Positions 31,139 through 40,433 of a stretch of 64,000 nt of DNA are shown here, piece by piece (the first letter of the stretch is position 1; every line of letters begins with the position of its first letter). The notes below the pieces were generated by a model. It had not been told where the DNA came from. It saw only the letters and a list, made by a program, of their open reading frames with translations, and ran no database searches. The position numbers and the translations under genes were made by a program. The stretch comes from JACPYF01 sp947085845 (GTDB lineage Bacteria; Patescibacteriota; Saccharimonadia; Saccharimonadales; Saccharimonadaceae): assembly GCA_947085845.1 (NCBI GenBank), contig CAMTXO010000002.1, forward strand, positions 1 to 64,000, in the 5' to 3' direction.

Positions 31139-32344
31139 TTACTTTGCATTAGCACATACTTCACAATCTTCTTCTTCTCCAAACTCTGTCATCCATTGCT
31201 GTGACGCCTTCCACCATGGCTGTAGGTCGTGATAACCCACCCAGTCGGCCGCTTGACGAATAAACCAGCCAATCCAGCCGGTTATTTTCAACTTTTTGTA
31301 CTCAAATGCCGCCCAGCCGTAACCGACCGGTACTACAGTAGCAGGAAATTTTGGTCTGTAAGCACTACCCTTGTTTCCGTGATAGTCTGCCTCGATATCA
31401 TGCGCAACATAATGACCATCATACACAGCAGTTTGAGCTAAACCAGAATGTGGAGTACTTGCGTTGTCGCCTATAACGTAGATGCAGTCTTCGGCCAACA
31501 AATGTTCATCGACAGATACTTTTCCTCGTTCAGTTAGCGTAAAATCGTTATCTTTGAAAAAAGGGTTGTTTGCAGTACCAGCAGTCCAGACAACGGTGTG
31601 GCTCGGTATGTCTTTGCTGCTGACCATCAGGCTGTCTTCGTCGAGTGCTTGGACTTTTTTGTCCGCCAACACTTCTACACCCAGTCTTTCTAATCGTTTA
31701 GTAACTGCTTGCGATACTTTTTCAGCAGATCGCGGTAAAATCCGCGGGGATGCCTCGATAAGCTTTACATTTACTTTTTTGCTTTTTATACCATGGTGTT
31801 TCATGATTTGTTTTATGTATGTTGGCAATGCGCCAGCCAATTCAACTCCAGTTGGGCCCCCACCCACAATAATGTAGTTAATATCTGGCTTGTGTTCCGT
31901 CTGTAGCAATGTATGTAGATGCTTTTTAAAGTGTGTGACCTCTTCAGGTGACTTGATGCCATATGAATATTCTTGCAAACCTTCGACGCCAAAATAATTC
32001 GTAACAACTCCAAGAGCTAGCACTAGCTTGTCGTATGCAATTATAGTATCGTCTTCGAGCTCTATAGATCTGGTAGCTCGATCAAGTTTAACAAGTTTGC
32101 CTTGTACGAAATGTATATTGCCGCCTTGTAAAATATTTTCTAAAGGTATTGCAGATTGTCGAAACAAGCCTCCGGTAGCTGTGTGAAACAGCGTAGGATT
32201 GTACCGAAAGTCTAATTTGTCGGATATAAGTGTAACTAAAAATTCTTCGTTACGGCTCAGTTCTAGTGCAGCTTTAATACCGCCAAAACCTCCCCCAACA
32301 ACGACTATTTGTCGTTTTTTCTCATCTGCTTTTTTCTTGATCAT
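31139..32344 (-). CDS. ndh: Type II NADH dehydrogenase
   Basis: 401 aa from the ATG at 32342-32344, set by TATACT (32352-32357) 7 nt upstream. IVVVGGGFGGIKAAL is the FAD GxGxxG site and YIIVGGGPTGVELAGAL the NADH site; IYVIGDNASTP closes the FAD site. The C-terminal amphipathic part (FEYKKLKITGWIGWFIRQAADW) would bind the membrane. A CEVC pair ends the protein. It oxidises NADH and reduces quinone without pumping protons; cytochrome bd (13420) can take the electrons. Confidence 0.92.
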   Translation of the reverse strand: MIKKKADEKKRQIVVVGGGFGGIKAALELSRNEEFLVTLISDKLDFRYNPTLFHTATGGLFRQSAIPLENILQGGNIHFVQGKLVKLDRATRSIELEDDTIIAYDKLVLALGVVTNYFGVEGLQEYSYGIKSPEEVTHFKKHLHTLLQTEHKPDINYIIVGGGPTGVELAGALPTYIKQIMKHHGIKSKKVNVKLIEASPRILPRSAEKVSQAVTKRLERLGVEVLADKKVQALDEDSLMVSSKDIPSHTVVWTAGTANNPFFKDNDFTLTERGKVSVDEHLLAEDCIYVIGDNASTPHSGLAQTAVYDGHYVAHDIEADYHGNKGSAYRPKFPATVVPVGYGWAAFEYKKLKITGWIGWFIRQAADWVGYHDLQPWWKASQQWMTEFGEEEDCEVCANAK

Positions 32345-32351
32345 TGTGACA

Positions 32352-32392
32352 AGTATATATGCCTTGCGTCGGAGCCGCAATAAGTTTATGCT
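32352..32392. promoter_or_regulatory. Overlapping divergent promoters of ndh and the FAD oxidase
   Basis: Minus strand: TTGCGG (32375-32380), 17 bp, TATACT (32352-32357), ATG 7 nt later. Plus strand: TTGCGT (32364-32369), 17 bp, TATGCT (32387-32392), ATG 8 nt later. The two promoters interlock in 41 bp and the whole intergenic space is 56 bp, so both mRNAs must be leaderless and polymerases compete. Confidence 0.8.
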
Positions 32393-32400
32393 TATAAGCA

Positions 32401-34065
32401 ATGAGTGAACTTATACGAGATATCCGTGAAACCGGATTTAAAGGTGAACTGCTGAGTGACGAAGCAACTCTTGAAACATATTCTCATGACGCTAGTATGT
32501 TCGAAATAAGACCTAGCCTTGTGGCATATCCACTAGATAGTGAAGATGTTGAGCTCTTGACTCAGTTTGTCACAAAAAATAAAAAAAAGCATCCTCACCT
32601 ATCTTTGACTGCACGCTCGGCTGGAACTGATATGTCGGGTGGTGCTATAAACGATTCGATAATCGTTGATTTTTCTAAACATCTAAATATGATCATTGAT
32701 GTTAATCACGAGAGCGCTACCGTACAACCAGGTGTGTACTATCGTGAATTTGACGTAAAGACAATGGAACACAATAGCCTACTACCAAGCTACCCTGCAA
32801 GTCGTGATTTATGCACAGTTGGTGGAATGGTAAACAACAACAGTGGCGGTGAAAAATCTTTAGAGTACGGCAAGACCGATCGTTATGTCACTTCACTAGA
32901 TTTTATTTTCGCAGACGGTGTACGTAGACAAATAAAACCGCTTACTCGACCTCAACTGATAAAGAAGATGGCACAGAAAGATTTCGAAGGCCAGGTATAC
33001 AAAGAGCTATACGAGCTGATAGAAGATAATTACGAGCTGATACAAAACGCAAAACCAAATGTCAGCAAAGATTCTACTGGCTACCACCTGTGGAATGTGT
33101 GGGATCGTGAAACAGGCATATTTGATTTGAATAAAGCGATTATAGGCGCCCAAGGAACCTTGGGGTTCGTTACAAAGTCTCAATTTAAGCTAGTTAACCG
33201 GCGTAAACATTCTGGACTGTTGGTCTTGTTTTTACGCGATATCGATAATTTAGGTGAGCTAATACCAAAAGTGCTGGCTCATAAACCTGCGACACTAGAA
33301 TGTTTTGACGATGCAACTATGCTGCTCGGCATGAAGTTTTTGCCAAGTTTTCTACCTAAACTCGGTTTTAAAAAATGGTTCAAACTACTACTAGGGCTTG
33401 CGCCTACAGGTTTGCAATTTCTCAAAGGCTTCCCAAAGCTAATCCTCATGATTGAGTTTAATGGTGAAACAGAAGAAATCGTAAGAAAAAGAATCCAAGA
33501 AACCCACGCATCGCTATCTAAATACCATGCTCGTTATGAAATCAATGGCTTCGAAGAGGATCCAACAGAGGGTAAAAGTGAAAAATTCTGGATCATGCGA
33601 CGTCAAAGCTTCCAGTTGCTTCGCAGTAAAGTAAAGGATAAACACACAGCTCCGTTTATTGACGATTTCGTAGTGAACCCAGAACATTTGGCTGAATTTC
33701 TGCCACAGGTACGTAAAATTATCAAAAAGTACAAATTACTAGCAACTGTCGCCGGGCATTTAGGTGATGGTAACTTTCATATTATTCCACTAATGAAGCT
33801 AGAAGATCCGAAAGATCGACGAAAGTTACTGCCAGCTATGAAAGAAGTCAACCACCTGGTCCTCAAATACGGCGGCAGTTTATCTGGTGAGCACAACGAC
33901 GGCTTGGTGCGTGGACCGTGGCTCAAAGAAATGTACGGCGATGAAATGTTAGAAATTTTTAAACGAACGAAATATATTTTTGATCCTGAAAATATATTTA
34001 ATCCACACAAAAAAGCTGATGCAGACTGGGACTATAGCTTTTCACATATACGTGATCAGTTCTAG
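32401..34065 (+). CDS. FAD-linked 2-hydroxyacid oxidase (D-lactate dehydrogenase / GlcD type)
   Basis: 554 aa. A PCMH-type FAD domain (LTARSAGTDMSGGAI, ATVQPGVYYREFD, YPASRDLCTVGGMVNNNSGG) is followed by the FAD-oxidase C domain with ATVAGHLGDGNFHI and GGSLSGEHNDGLVRGPWL. It oxidises a 2-hydroxyacid such as D-lactate and passes electrons to quinone. No Fe-S partner is adjacent. Sharing interlocked promoters with NDH-2 suggests joint control of two quinone-reducing enzymes. Confidence 0.88.
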   Translation: MSELIRDIRETGFKGELLSDEATLETYSHDASMFEIRPSLVAYPLDSEDVELLTQFVTKNKKKHPHLSLTARSAGTDMSGGAINDSIIVDFSKHLNMIIDVNHESATVQPGVYYREFDVKTMEHNSLLPSYPASRDLCTVGGMVNNNSGGEKSLEYGKTDRYVTSLDFIFADGVRRQIKPLTRPQLIKKMAQKDFEGQVYKELYELIEDNYELIQNAKPNVSKDSTGYHLWNVWDRETGIFDLNKAIIGAQGTLGFVTKSQFKLVNRRKHSGLLVLFLRDIDNLGELIPKVLAHKPATLECFDDATMLLGMKFLPSFLPKLGFKKWFKLLLGLAPTGLQFLKGFPKLILMIEFNGETEEIVRKRIQETHASLSKYHARYEINGFEEDPTEGKSEKFWIMRRQSFQLLRSKVKDKHTAPFIDDFVVNPEHLAEFLPQVRKIIKKYKLLATVAGHLGDGNFHIIPLMKLEDPKDRRKLLPAMKEVNHLVLKYGGSLSGEHNDGLVRGPWLKEMYGDEMLEIFKRTKYIFDPENIFNPHKKADADWDYSFSHIRDQF

Positions 34066-34140
34066 ATATTGAATAAAGTACGATTTTATTGTAAAATACT
34101 AGTGTTCGTAAACTTCTACATATGAAAGGTGGTGACGTGA

Positions 34141-34833
34141 TTGTCACACTCTCACGAACATGCACATTCACACAGTGGCGAATGTCACCACGGACACGAT
34201 GCATCGGACGAAACTCTCGGACGTGCAATCAAAGTTTTTCTACTACTCGGCACCTTGCAGCTTCTGGTTGCAGTGCTAGGCGGAAGGATTGCTTTGGCAG
34301 TTGACGGTGCGCACAACATGGCTGAAGCTCCAATATTGGGACTCAACCGTTGGGCACGTCGCAAGGAGGGTCAGAAGTTGTCACGTCTGATGACGTGCTA
34401 CATATTGCCTCTTGCACCCGCCCTCAGCGCACTTGCAGCGATTGCAGCAGCTTGCTTGTTCTTTCTGATTGAGTCTTCACACGAGACGGCATCAGTAGGA
34501 ATTTGGCTGGCATTTGTGCTTGCAGGATCGAGCTTTGCCGTTAACTGGTACTACGCATCAAAGTTGCACTCGCACGCGCATGATGACAGCAATGCCGTCG
34601 CTGCCAAATTTCACCTTATCGGTGATATGGCAGCTTCAGGATTGGCCACTTTGGCTTATCTGCTGATTGGGTTGAGCGCAAGCAACTTCTGGCTCGACCC
34701 CGTAGCTGCGGTACTTGGTGTCGTAATCATCACAGTGGTACACATCAAGCCCATTAAAAACTCGCTAGTTGAGTTCAAACGTCATCGCGGTGTACACGAT
34801 AACTGTGTGAATAGCCCGTCCCATTGTCATTAA
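34141..34833 (+). CDS. Short CDF-like transporter with altered metal site
   Basis: 230 aa from TTG with AAAGGTGGTGA 5 nt upstream. The His-rich start (HSHEHAHSHSGECHHGH) precedes about six helices. ALAVDGAHNMAEAPILGL matches CDF helix 2, but the HxxxD Asp is Glu. KFHLIGDMAASGLATLAYLLI matches helix 5, with HxxxD intact. The cytoplasmic CDF domain is missing and replaced by a short Cys/His tail (VHDNCVNSPSHCH). The protein may still transport or bind zinc or nickel. Composition differs from its neighbours. Confidence 0.72.
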   Translation: MSHSHEHAHSHSGECHHGHDASDETLGRAIKVFLLLGTLQLLVAVLGGRIALAVDGAHNMAEAPILGLNRWARRKEGQKLSRLMTCYILPLAPALSALAAIAAACLFFLIESSHETASVGIWLAFVLAGSSFAVNWYYASKLHSHAHDDSNAVAAKFHLIGDMAASGLATLAYLLIGLSASNFWLDPVAAVLGVVIITVVHIKPIKNSLVEFKRHRGVHDNCVNSPSHCH

Positions 34834-34856
34834 ATTGACTGGGGCGGGTTTTTTTA
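34815..34856 (+). terminator. Terminator overlapping the end of the CDF-like gene
   Basis: CCCGTCCC (34815-34822) pairs with GGGGCGGG (34841-34848), followed by seven T. The left arm lies in the last codons. Confidence 0.65.
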
Positions 34857-35726
34857 CTTTTTGTCGTAATATACTTTGCTATATCCACCAGCAGGAATGA
34901 CAAGCTTGCCGTTTTTACCACTATTTTCGTCAAAAGCATAGGTCGTTACGCCGCAGTTATCTGGTCGATTCTCGCGGTTTTGTCTAATAAACTCTTCATC
35001 GTTCCATCTTTCGTGATTTGCGCGCCACGCAAGCTTGAAAAGGTGGTGAGTAATAACCATAACGTGCTGATCGGCATGTTCCCGAACAAAAGTTGTAAAC
35101 ATAGACCTGGCCCGTTCTTGCACATCTGGCACATTTTCTCCCTGCGGGTATCTATACCAATACGGACCCTGGGCTGAACGAAGCAATTTTTGGTCTGGAA
35201 ACATAACTTCAGCTACGCGCCAGTCTGCATATACAGTACGCAAGCCATGTTCTTGTTCACGTAAACGTAAATCTTCGATTACTTTGACTTCACCAAGCTG
35301 TGGCCAGCCTTCTTGTAAAAGTCCAAGAGTTTTTTTGGTACGTAGGTATGGTGAAGTGTATATAACATCAGGTACTTCATCACCGTATTCTTCACCGAGT
35401 CCAACACCAGTTTGTAGTGCCTGATATTCTCCGTACTCTGTGATATCTGTATTTGCATCATCTGCACCAACAACGAATGTTTTGTCATACATCAACTGCT
35501 CACCTAGCGCCTGCGCGGCAACAAGCGCAAGTTTCGTTTCTTCGCTAAAGCCGATAAATGTCTCTGTCGATGTGTCTTGGTTGCGCAAACTAATATAGTC
35601 GTCACGAAGTTTCAGAAATTCGACATATGTCGGATTTTTTTCACGTAGTTCTTTGCCTTCATTGTAGTCAGATTGAGCATGACGTACCTGAGTAATAATT
35701 CTCGGTTTGTCTATTGTTCCTGCCAT
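34854..35726 (-). CDS. Histidine phosphatase (phosphoglycerate-mutase family)
   Basis: 290 aa. TQVRHAQSDYNEG holds the RHG-type catalytic His (RHA here), TSPYLRTKKTLGLL the second Arg region, LREQEHGLRTVYADW the substrate loop, and VMVITHHLFKLAWR the second catalytic His. The overall length exceeds dPGM (about 230-250 aa), so it is more likely a phosphatase than the glycolytic mutase. AGGAG lies 8 nt before the ATG. Confidence 0.85.
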   Translation of the reverse strand: MAGTIDKPRIITQVRHAQSDYNEGKELREKNPTYVEFLKLRDDYISLRNQDTSTETFIGFSEETKLALVAAQALGEQLMYDKTFVVGADDANTDITEYGEYQALQTGVGLGEEYGDEVPDVIYTSPYLRTKKTLGLLQEGWPQLGEVKVIEDLRLREQEHGLRTVYADWRVAEVMFPDQKLLRSAQGPYWYRYPQGENVPDVQERARSMFTTFVREHADQHVMVITHHLFKLAWRANHERWNDEEFIRQNRENRPDNCGVTTYAFDENSGKNGKLVIPAGGYSKVYYDKK

Positions 35727-35804
35727 AGTGATGCTCCTACATGTTCTTTATAACTATATTTTATAACAATATCTACGATACTGCAAGCTATACTATGATA
35801 GTGG

Positions 35805-37622
35805 TTACTTTTTGCGTTTTCGCTGGTTTGGGTCGAGGAAGCGTTTGCGTAGGCGTAAACTTTTTGGAGTTACTTCTAATAGTTCGTCATCTTCGATAAA
35901 GTCGATTGATTGTTCTAGAGACAGGTCGGTAAAAGGTGTAAGTTGTACGGTACCATCAGAACTACTAGTACGCATGTTGGTAAGTTGCTTGCCTTTGCAG
36001 ACATTTACATCTAGATCGCCTTGGCGGTTATAAAGACCAACGATCATACCCTGGTAGACAGTTGTGCCTGGGCCAACATACATGATACCTCGCGCCGCTG
36101 AGTTATCTAGAGCGTAGGCGGTTGTCGAGCCAGCTTCGGTAGCGATCAAGGCACCATTGCGGTGCTGTTGCAGCTTTGGACCCATTGGCTGATAGCCGTG
36201 CGGCAAGCTGTGCATGATAACGGTACCTTTTGTTGCAGTCATCAGTAAGTTACGAAGGCCGATTAGGCTACGAGTAGCGATGATGTAAGTCTGACGAATT
36301 GCACCAGAACTAGTCGTTTCCTGATGAGTCATTTCGCCGCGTCGTTGACCGAGCTCCTGAGATATTGCACCGACAAATTCTGAACCAACTTCGATCAATA
36401 GCTCTTCGACTGGCTCCTGTTCGGTTCCATCTTTTTGGATGGTGACTACTTGTGGTCGGCCAACTTCAAATTCGAAACCTTCGCGGCGTAGAGTTTCAAT
36501 CAACACCGAAAGGTGGAGTTCGCCACGACCAGATACTTTGAAACCGATGCCTTCATCTTCTACACGAAGTGCGACATTTGTTTCTAGTTCTTGTTTTAAA
36601 CGGTCACCTATTTGACGAGATGTAGTAAATTCACCTTCTTTACCTTTTAGCGGGCTGGTGTTAGGGCCTAAATACATAGAAAGGGTTGGAGCTTCGACTT
36701 CTAGTACTGGTAGAGCCTCTGGGTTTTCGCTATCTGCAATAGTTTCGCCGATATGTGCATCGCCGATACCAGTTAATGCTACGATATCGCCAGCAATTGC
36801 ACTGTCAATTTCTTCGCGGTTGAGACCACGGTAGGCAAATAGTTTATCGATCTTTGCACTTACTTTTGTACCATCGGCTTTGATCAAAATAACTTGTTGA
36901 GCTTTCTTGATAGACCCACGAGAAATACGGCCAATTGCGTATTTACCTAGGAAGCTGTCGTATTGCAAAGATGTCACGAGTAGCTGCAAAGGTTTCGTGG
37001 TGTCAACTTCTGGAGCTGGGATATCGCCAATAATTGCATCGAATATTGGTGTCAGGTCACCTTTTTCCTCGGGGTTTTCTGGCATTTCTTTCCAGGCTTT
37101 GCCTTCACGGCCAATTGCAAAATACACAGGATAATGCAACTGAGAGTCGTCAATGGCGAGTTCTAGAAATAGATCGTCAATTTCGTCTTTGACTTCTGTC
37201 ACGCGTCGTGATGGTTTGTCGATCTTGTTGATGACAACTACAGGTTTAAGACCTAATTCTAGGGCTTTGGATAATACAAACTTTGTTTGTGGCATAGGGC
37301 CTTCTTGGGCGTCGACAATCAGTAGAACACCGTCGGCCATGTTGAGAGTTCGTTCGACTTCACCACTGAAATCTGCGTGGCCAGGGGTGTCGATGATATT
37401 GATTTTGTAGTCATCGTGATAGACTGCAGTTTGTTTAGCGGTGATAGTAATGCCGCGTTCGTGCTCTTGGTCACCACTGTCCATGATCAGGTCTTGGTTC
37501 ATTTCGGCTTGGTTGTCGCGAAAGGTGTTAGATTGCTTTAACAACCCGTCAACCAAAGTAGTTTTACCGTGGTCAACATGGGCAATAATAGCAACGTTTC
37601 GTATAAATTTAGGGTCTGTCAT
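35805..37622 (-). CDS. typA: Translational GTPase BipA/TypA
   Basis: 605 aa, full length. AIIAHVDHGKTTLVDGLLKQS (P-loop), ERGITITAKQ, DTPGHADFSGEVER (G3), NKID (G4). The EF-G-like domains III and V and the TypA-specific C-terminus with ITRSLIGLRNLL-like TRSLIGLRNLLMTATKG follow. It assists 50S assembly and growth at low temperature. TATTAT lies 8 nt before the ATG and no ribosome-binding site is seen, so possibly leaderless; a weak GC hairpin at about 37642-37655 separates it from the upstream gene. Confidence 0.95.
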   Translation of the reverse strand: MTDPKFIRNVAIIAHVDHGKTTLVDGLLKQSNTFRDNQAEMNQDLIMDSGDQEHERGITITAKQTAVYHDDYKINIIDTPGHADFSGEVERTLNMADGVLLIVDAQEGPMPQTKFVLSKALELGLKPVVVINKIDKPSRRVTEVKDEIDDLFLELAIDDSQLHYPVYFAIGREGKAWKEMPENPEEKGDLTPIFDAIIGDIPAPEVDTTKPLQLLVTSLQYDSFLGKYAIGRISRGSIKKAQQVILIKADGTKVSAKIDKLFAYRGLNREEIDSAIAGDIVALTGIGDAHIGETIADSENPEALPVLEVEAPTLSMYLGPNTSPLKGKEGEFTTSRQIGDRLKQELETNVALRVEDEGIGFKVSGRGELHLSVLIETLRREGFEFEVGRPQVVTIQKDGTEQEPVEELLIEVGSEFVGAISQELGQRRGEMTHQETTSSGAIRQTYIIATRSLIGLRNLLMTATKGTVIMHSLPHGYQPMGPKLQQHRNGALIATEAGSTTAYALDNSAARGIMYVGPGTTVYQGMIVGLYNRQGDLDVNVCKGKQLTNMRTSSSDGTVQLTPFTDLSLEQSIDFIEDDELLEVTPKSLRLRKRFLDPNQRKRKK

Positions 37623-37711
37623 AGTTTTAAATAATAAAATAAGCCCCTGCGGGCATTCCTCTTACTGTTTATGGTACCACAGTTACAGAGTAAAAGAAAG
37701 AGCTATTGTGC

Positions 37712-38665
37712 TTATTTCTTTTTTCGAGTAAAGGCGGCTTTAAGACCTTTTTCGATAGGCTTGAGTGCACTTGCACCGAGAGCGCTTGTTACTTTTTCTA
37801 CTGTCATTTTTGCCATTTCAGGAAAACTAGCGATCGTCTTTGACAAACTAATAACGTCCCTACTTGCTCCGGTAAATTCCTTTTCGTATGCAGCTTGTAT
37901 ACGTCTGGCGTCTTCTGGACTAAAGTAGTATTCTAAATCACCCTGAATAGCCTCAAGTCGACCATTGATGAATTGAGCCTGGCTGAGTAGAAACTCCGTA
38001 ATGCCGTGGCTAGTCTCGTCTACACTTTCTGGCAGTTCACCAGTCATTTCTGCATAAAGACCCAGGGCATTCTCAACCAAGGTTGGAATACCTTCCATAG
38101 TTGCGCCATTTATATCGGCTGTGGCTAGTACAAGGCGTATAGGGTCTTTGTCGCCACTACGCATACTGTCCTGCGTTATATTACCAACAGCATCACGTGT
38201 CACGGTTGTTGCGTCTATTGCACTTTGCACTCTAATGATCTGCGCTTTGTCATACCCTGCTAATTGCATGCTATGGGCAACAATAATACCGCTCGCATAT
38301 TCATCATATCCCTGCTCTTTACCACTACCAACCACCAAATCATGTCCAGCAGCGGCTATAAGTAGAAGTTCGTATTCATCGGTACCTATTTTGTCCGGCA
38401 ACTCTTTGTGTAGCAGGTTCCAAAGCCGGAAACTTCGCCGAATAACATCGAGTGCGTGCTGGTCGTTATGATATGGCTTGTATGTTTCGCTACTCTCATC
38501 GCCATTTGCCTGATACATCTGTTCTAGTAAGTCAATGGATAGATTAATAGCTCTTTCGGGAATCTCTACGTCGTAGTCTTGAGCAATCTCAAAGATTTCA
38601 TTTTCGTAACGAAGTTGTCGCTGCTCTGTGGATTCTTGTGGTGACGAAGCTTTTTCCATATGCAT
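37712..38665 (-). CDS. HD-domain phosphohydrolase, cyclic-nucleotide PDE-like
   Basis: 317 aa. Metal ligands in order: PYHNDQHALDVI (YHNxxH, as in class I cyclic-nucleotide phosphodiesterases), AAAGHDLVVGSG (HD) and LATADINGATM (the last Asp). The C-terminal 70 residues are helical and basic (KAAFTRKKK). It probably hydrolyses a cyclic or linear nucleotide phosphoester; the substrate is not clear. Start codon uncertain between 38665 and the ATG six bases later. Confidence 0.78.
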   Translation of the reverse strand: MHMEKASSPQESTEQRQLRYENEIFEIAQDYDVEIPERAINLSIDLLEQMYQANGDESSETYKPYHNDQHALDVIRRSFRLWNLLHKELPDKIGTDEYELLLIAAAGHDLVVGSGKEQGYDEYASGIIVAHSMQLAGYDKAQIIRVQSAIDATTVTRDAVGNITQDSMRSGDKDPIRLVLATADINGATMEGIPTLVENALGLYAEMTGELPESVDETSHGITEFLLSQAQFINGRLEAIQGDLEYYFSPEDARRIQAAYEKEFTGASRDVISLSKTIASFPEMAKMTVEKVTSALGASALKPIEKGLKAAFTRKKK

Positions 38666-38729
38666 TATTCTTTAACCCAGTTATACCACATTTTGTAGCA
38701 ATATTCTATGCTGTTATAATGGCTGTCAT

Positions 38730-38816
38730 GCGCGAGTGGCGGAATTGGTAGACGCGCCAGCTTGAGGGGCTGGTGAGCTTCGGCTCATGGAGGTTCAAGT
38801 CCTCTCTCGCGCACCA
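38730..38816 (+). tRNA. tRNA-Leu (GAG)
   Basis: 87 nt. Acceptor GCGCGAG pairs with CTCGCGC, the loop CTTGAGG gives anticodon GAG, there is a long variable arm (GTGAGCTTCGGCTCAT) typical of Leu, and CCA is encoded. TATAAT at 38715-38720. Confidence 0.95.
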
Positions 38817-38822
38817 AGTAAA

Positions 38823-38850
38823 TTGTCGACTTTACGAGTCGATTTTTTAT
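38823..38850 (+). terminator. Terminator after tRNA-Leu
   Basis: CGACT and AGTCG around a short loop, followed by ATTTTTTATT. Confidence 0.6.
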
Positions 38851-38879
38851 TGACAAAAGTTCTATATTTATACTATAAT
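38850..38879 (+). promoter_or_regulatory. Promoter for the gene at 39016
   Basis: TTGACA (38850-38855), 18 bp, TATAAT (38874-38879). The transcript would begin near 38886 with a leader of about 130 nt. Confidence 0.7.
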
Positions 38880-38887
38880 ATGCATAG

Positions 38888-39011
38888 CTCTTGTGTAGAG
38901 TGCCTGGAGGGCAGCATAGTGTGGTTAAGAAATTGACCTTAGTATGCTGCTCTCAATTTATTGAGACTGTTTTTTACAAAAAGACACTATCAACAACCCT
39001 ACACAAGGGAG
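38888..39011 (+). promoter_or_regulatory. Structured leader that hides the ribosome-binding site
   Basis: CTCTTGTGTAG (38888-38898) pairs with CTACACAAGGG (38999-39009), 11 pairs with one G-U, covering part of the AAGGGAG ribosome-binding site. Inside it GAGGGCAGCATA (38907-38918) pairs with TATGCTGCTCTC (38943-38954). The layout is like a riboswitch or a temperature-sensitive leader; no known class is recognised. Confidence 0.55.
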
Positions 39012-39015
39012 TACC

Positions 39016-40419
39016 ATGACAACAAGCATAGAAGCACTGTTTGCTGAAGATGCGCTGAGTTTGTTCATCGGTGGAGAAGACAAGAGTCACATGGACTCGT
39101 CCACCGCTGTAACTTGGTGTATTTCGAAAGCAACTGCAGTACAACTTCAAGAAATTGGAGCTCAGAATCCTCAGCTTTTGATCGTCATTACAAATGACGA
39201 AAAAGAAGTTGATCGATACATCGTGCCGCTCAAGAAAATGATGAAGCACATTCATTTTCGCCGCCCTGGCAAGAACATCGTTCATGCAACGATTGTTTGG
39301 CCGAGCGACGGATACGCTGATGACACTCCGAAAAGCATCTTTTCGGATCGTTTGGACGATGGTCGCTACACAGCAACTGCCGTCTCTAAGCATCAACCTA
39401 TCTCGAGTGCTCTCATGAAGAAGATCATCATGACTGAGCGTAAATTGTGGGAAAGCCCCGCCTACGACTCAGAAGCCAGCAAGCAGCTGCGCATCGAAAA
39501 GATGGACCTAGAAAAAGAGCACTCCAAGATCGTGGACGACGAACCGTTTGTTTTCGGCATCAGAACAGATTTTGATGGCGTAGAACAGCTCGGCGAGGAA
39601 GCTCAGATCGAAGTGATTGTTCCGAAGGAGATGTTTGCAAAGGACCCTCCGCGCTGGATGAAGTGGCTGGGCACCCGTTTCGACTGGTGGCCAACAACTG
39701 CAATCGACCAGTGCGATCTGAGGCGTCGTGCATTGATCACAGGAATACTACTTCCACCATGGTTGGTGATGAAGTGGACGTTCCTCGTGGTTGCAGGGTT
39801 CTTCATTGAGATTGCAAATGTTGCCGCTTTGGCACTTTGTCTTCTATTTGGATTCCGAGGGATTAATCTTAATCCTCTCCGGCGCCCATTTGAAGAATCA
39901 CCGATTGCTGTATTCCCTGAGGAATACGAAATTACGTCCGTCTGGTTTGAAAAGAAAGTTGTGACAAGCCATACGCGTGAAGATAAAAGCACTTACGAGA
40001 CGACTGCATTTGAATTCCGAAACCCGGTTTTCTTTGTACTCAACCCGGCAAGTTTGCTGATCATCTTCGGGGCTAGTTATGGATTGTACCAAGCACTTGG
40101 TTCAATCCTGAATGTTGCTATCGCTGTTGCCGTCGTTCTGGCGGGGATTGCGTTGATCATTGGGGGTCGAGTGCTATTAGCTCGTTCCTCTGTTCGTAGC
40201 AACAAGAAAGAGCAGGAAAAGCGAGTAAAAGATCGAGAAAAACGAGTAAAGGAACGTGAGGAAAATGAAGCGCGCCTGAGTCGTGACCTCGAACTGCTTG
40301 CCTGCAGCAACAACCAGAGTCATGAAGTCAAACTGAGTGCTTTGCCGAAGGAAAAGCGAACAGTCAAACTGCGTTTGGCGGATACGAAAGCTAAGGTCTG
40401 TCGACCTTTCGCCCAGTAA
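39016..40419 (+). CDS. Large orphan membrane protein, unknown
   Basis: 467 aa. A soluble N-terminal region of about 240 residues is followed by hydrophobic helices near 248-285 (WLVMKWTFLVVAGFFIEIANVAALALCLLF) and 340-385 (two more), then a charged coiled coil (KEQEKRVKDREKRVKEREENEARL) and a basic tail. The composition is GC-richer than its neighbours. It has a dedicated promoter, folded leader and very strong terminator. No family recognised. It looks like an acquired self-contained unit. Confidence 0.65.
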   Translation: MTTSIEALFAEDALSLFIGGEDKSHMDSSTAVTWCISKATAVQLQEIGAQNPQLLIVITNDEKEVDRYIVPLKKMMKHIHFRRPGKNIVHATIVWPSDGYADDTPKSIFSDRLDDGRYTATAVSKHQPISSALMKKIIMTERKLWESPAYDSEASKQLRIEKMDLEKEHSKIVDDEPFVFGIRTDFDGVEQLGEEAQIEVIVPKEMFAKDPPRWMKWLGTRFDWWPTTAIDQCDLRRRALITGILLPPWLVMKWTFLVVAGFFIEIANVAALALCLLFGFRGINLNPLRRPFEESPIAVFPEEYEITSVWFEKKVVTSHTREDKSTYETTAFEFRNPVFFVLNPASLLIIFGASYGLYQALGSILNVAIAVAVVLAGIALIIGGRVLLARSSVRSNKKEQEKRVKDREKRVKEREENEARLSRDLELLACSNNQSHEVKLSALPKEKRTVKLRLADTKAKVCRPFAQ

Positions 40420-40433
40420 CTGCCTGACGTAAA

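Noticed and set aside
39301..39340. A second hammerhead (CTGATGA near GAAAA)
   Set aside because: There is no stem II between the two motifs and no stem III partner; it lies inside a coding frame.
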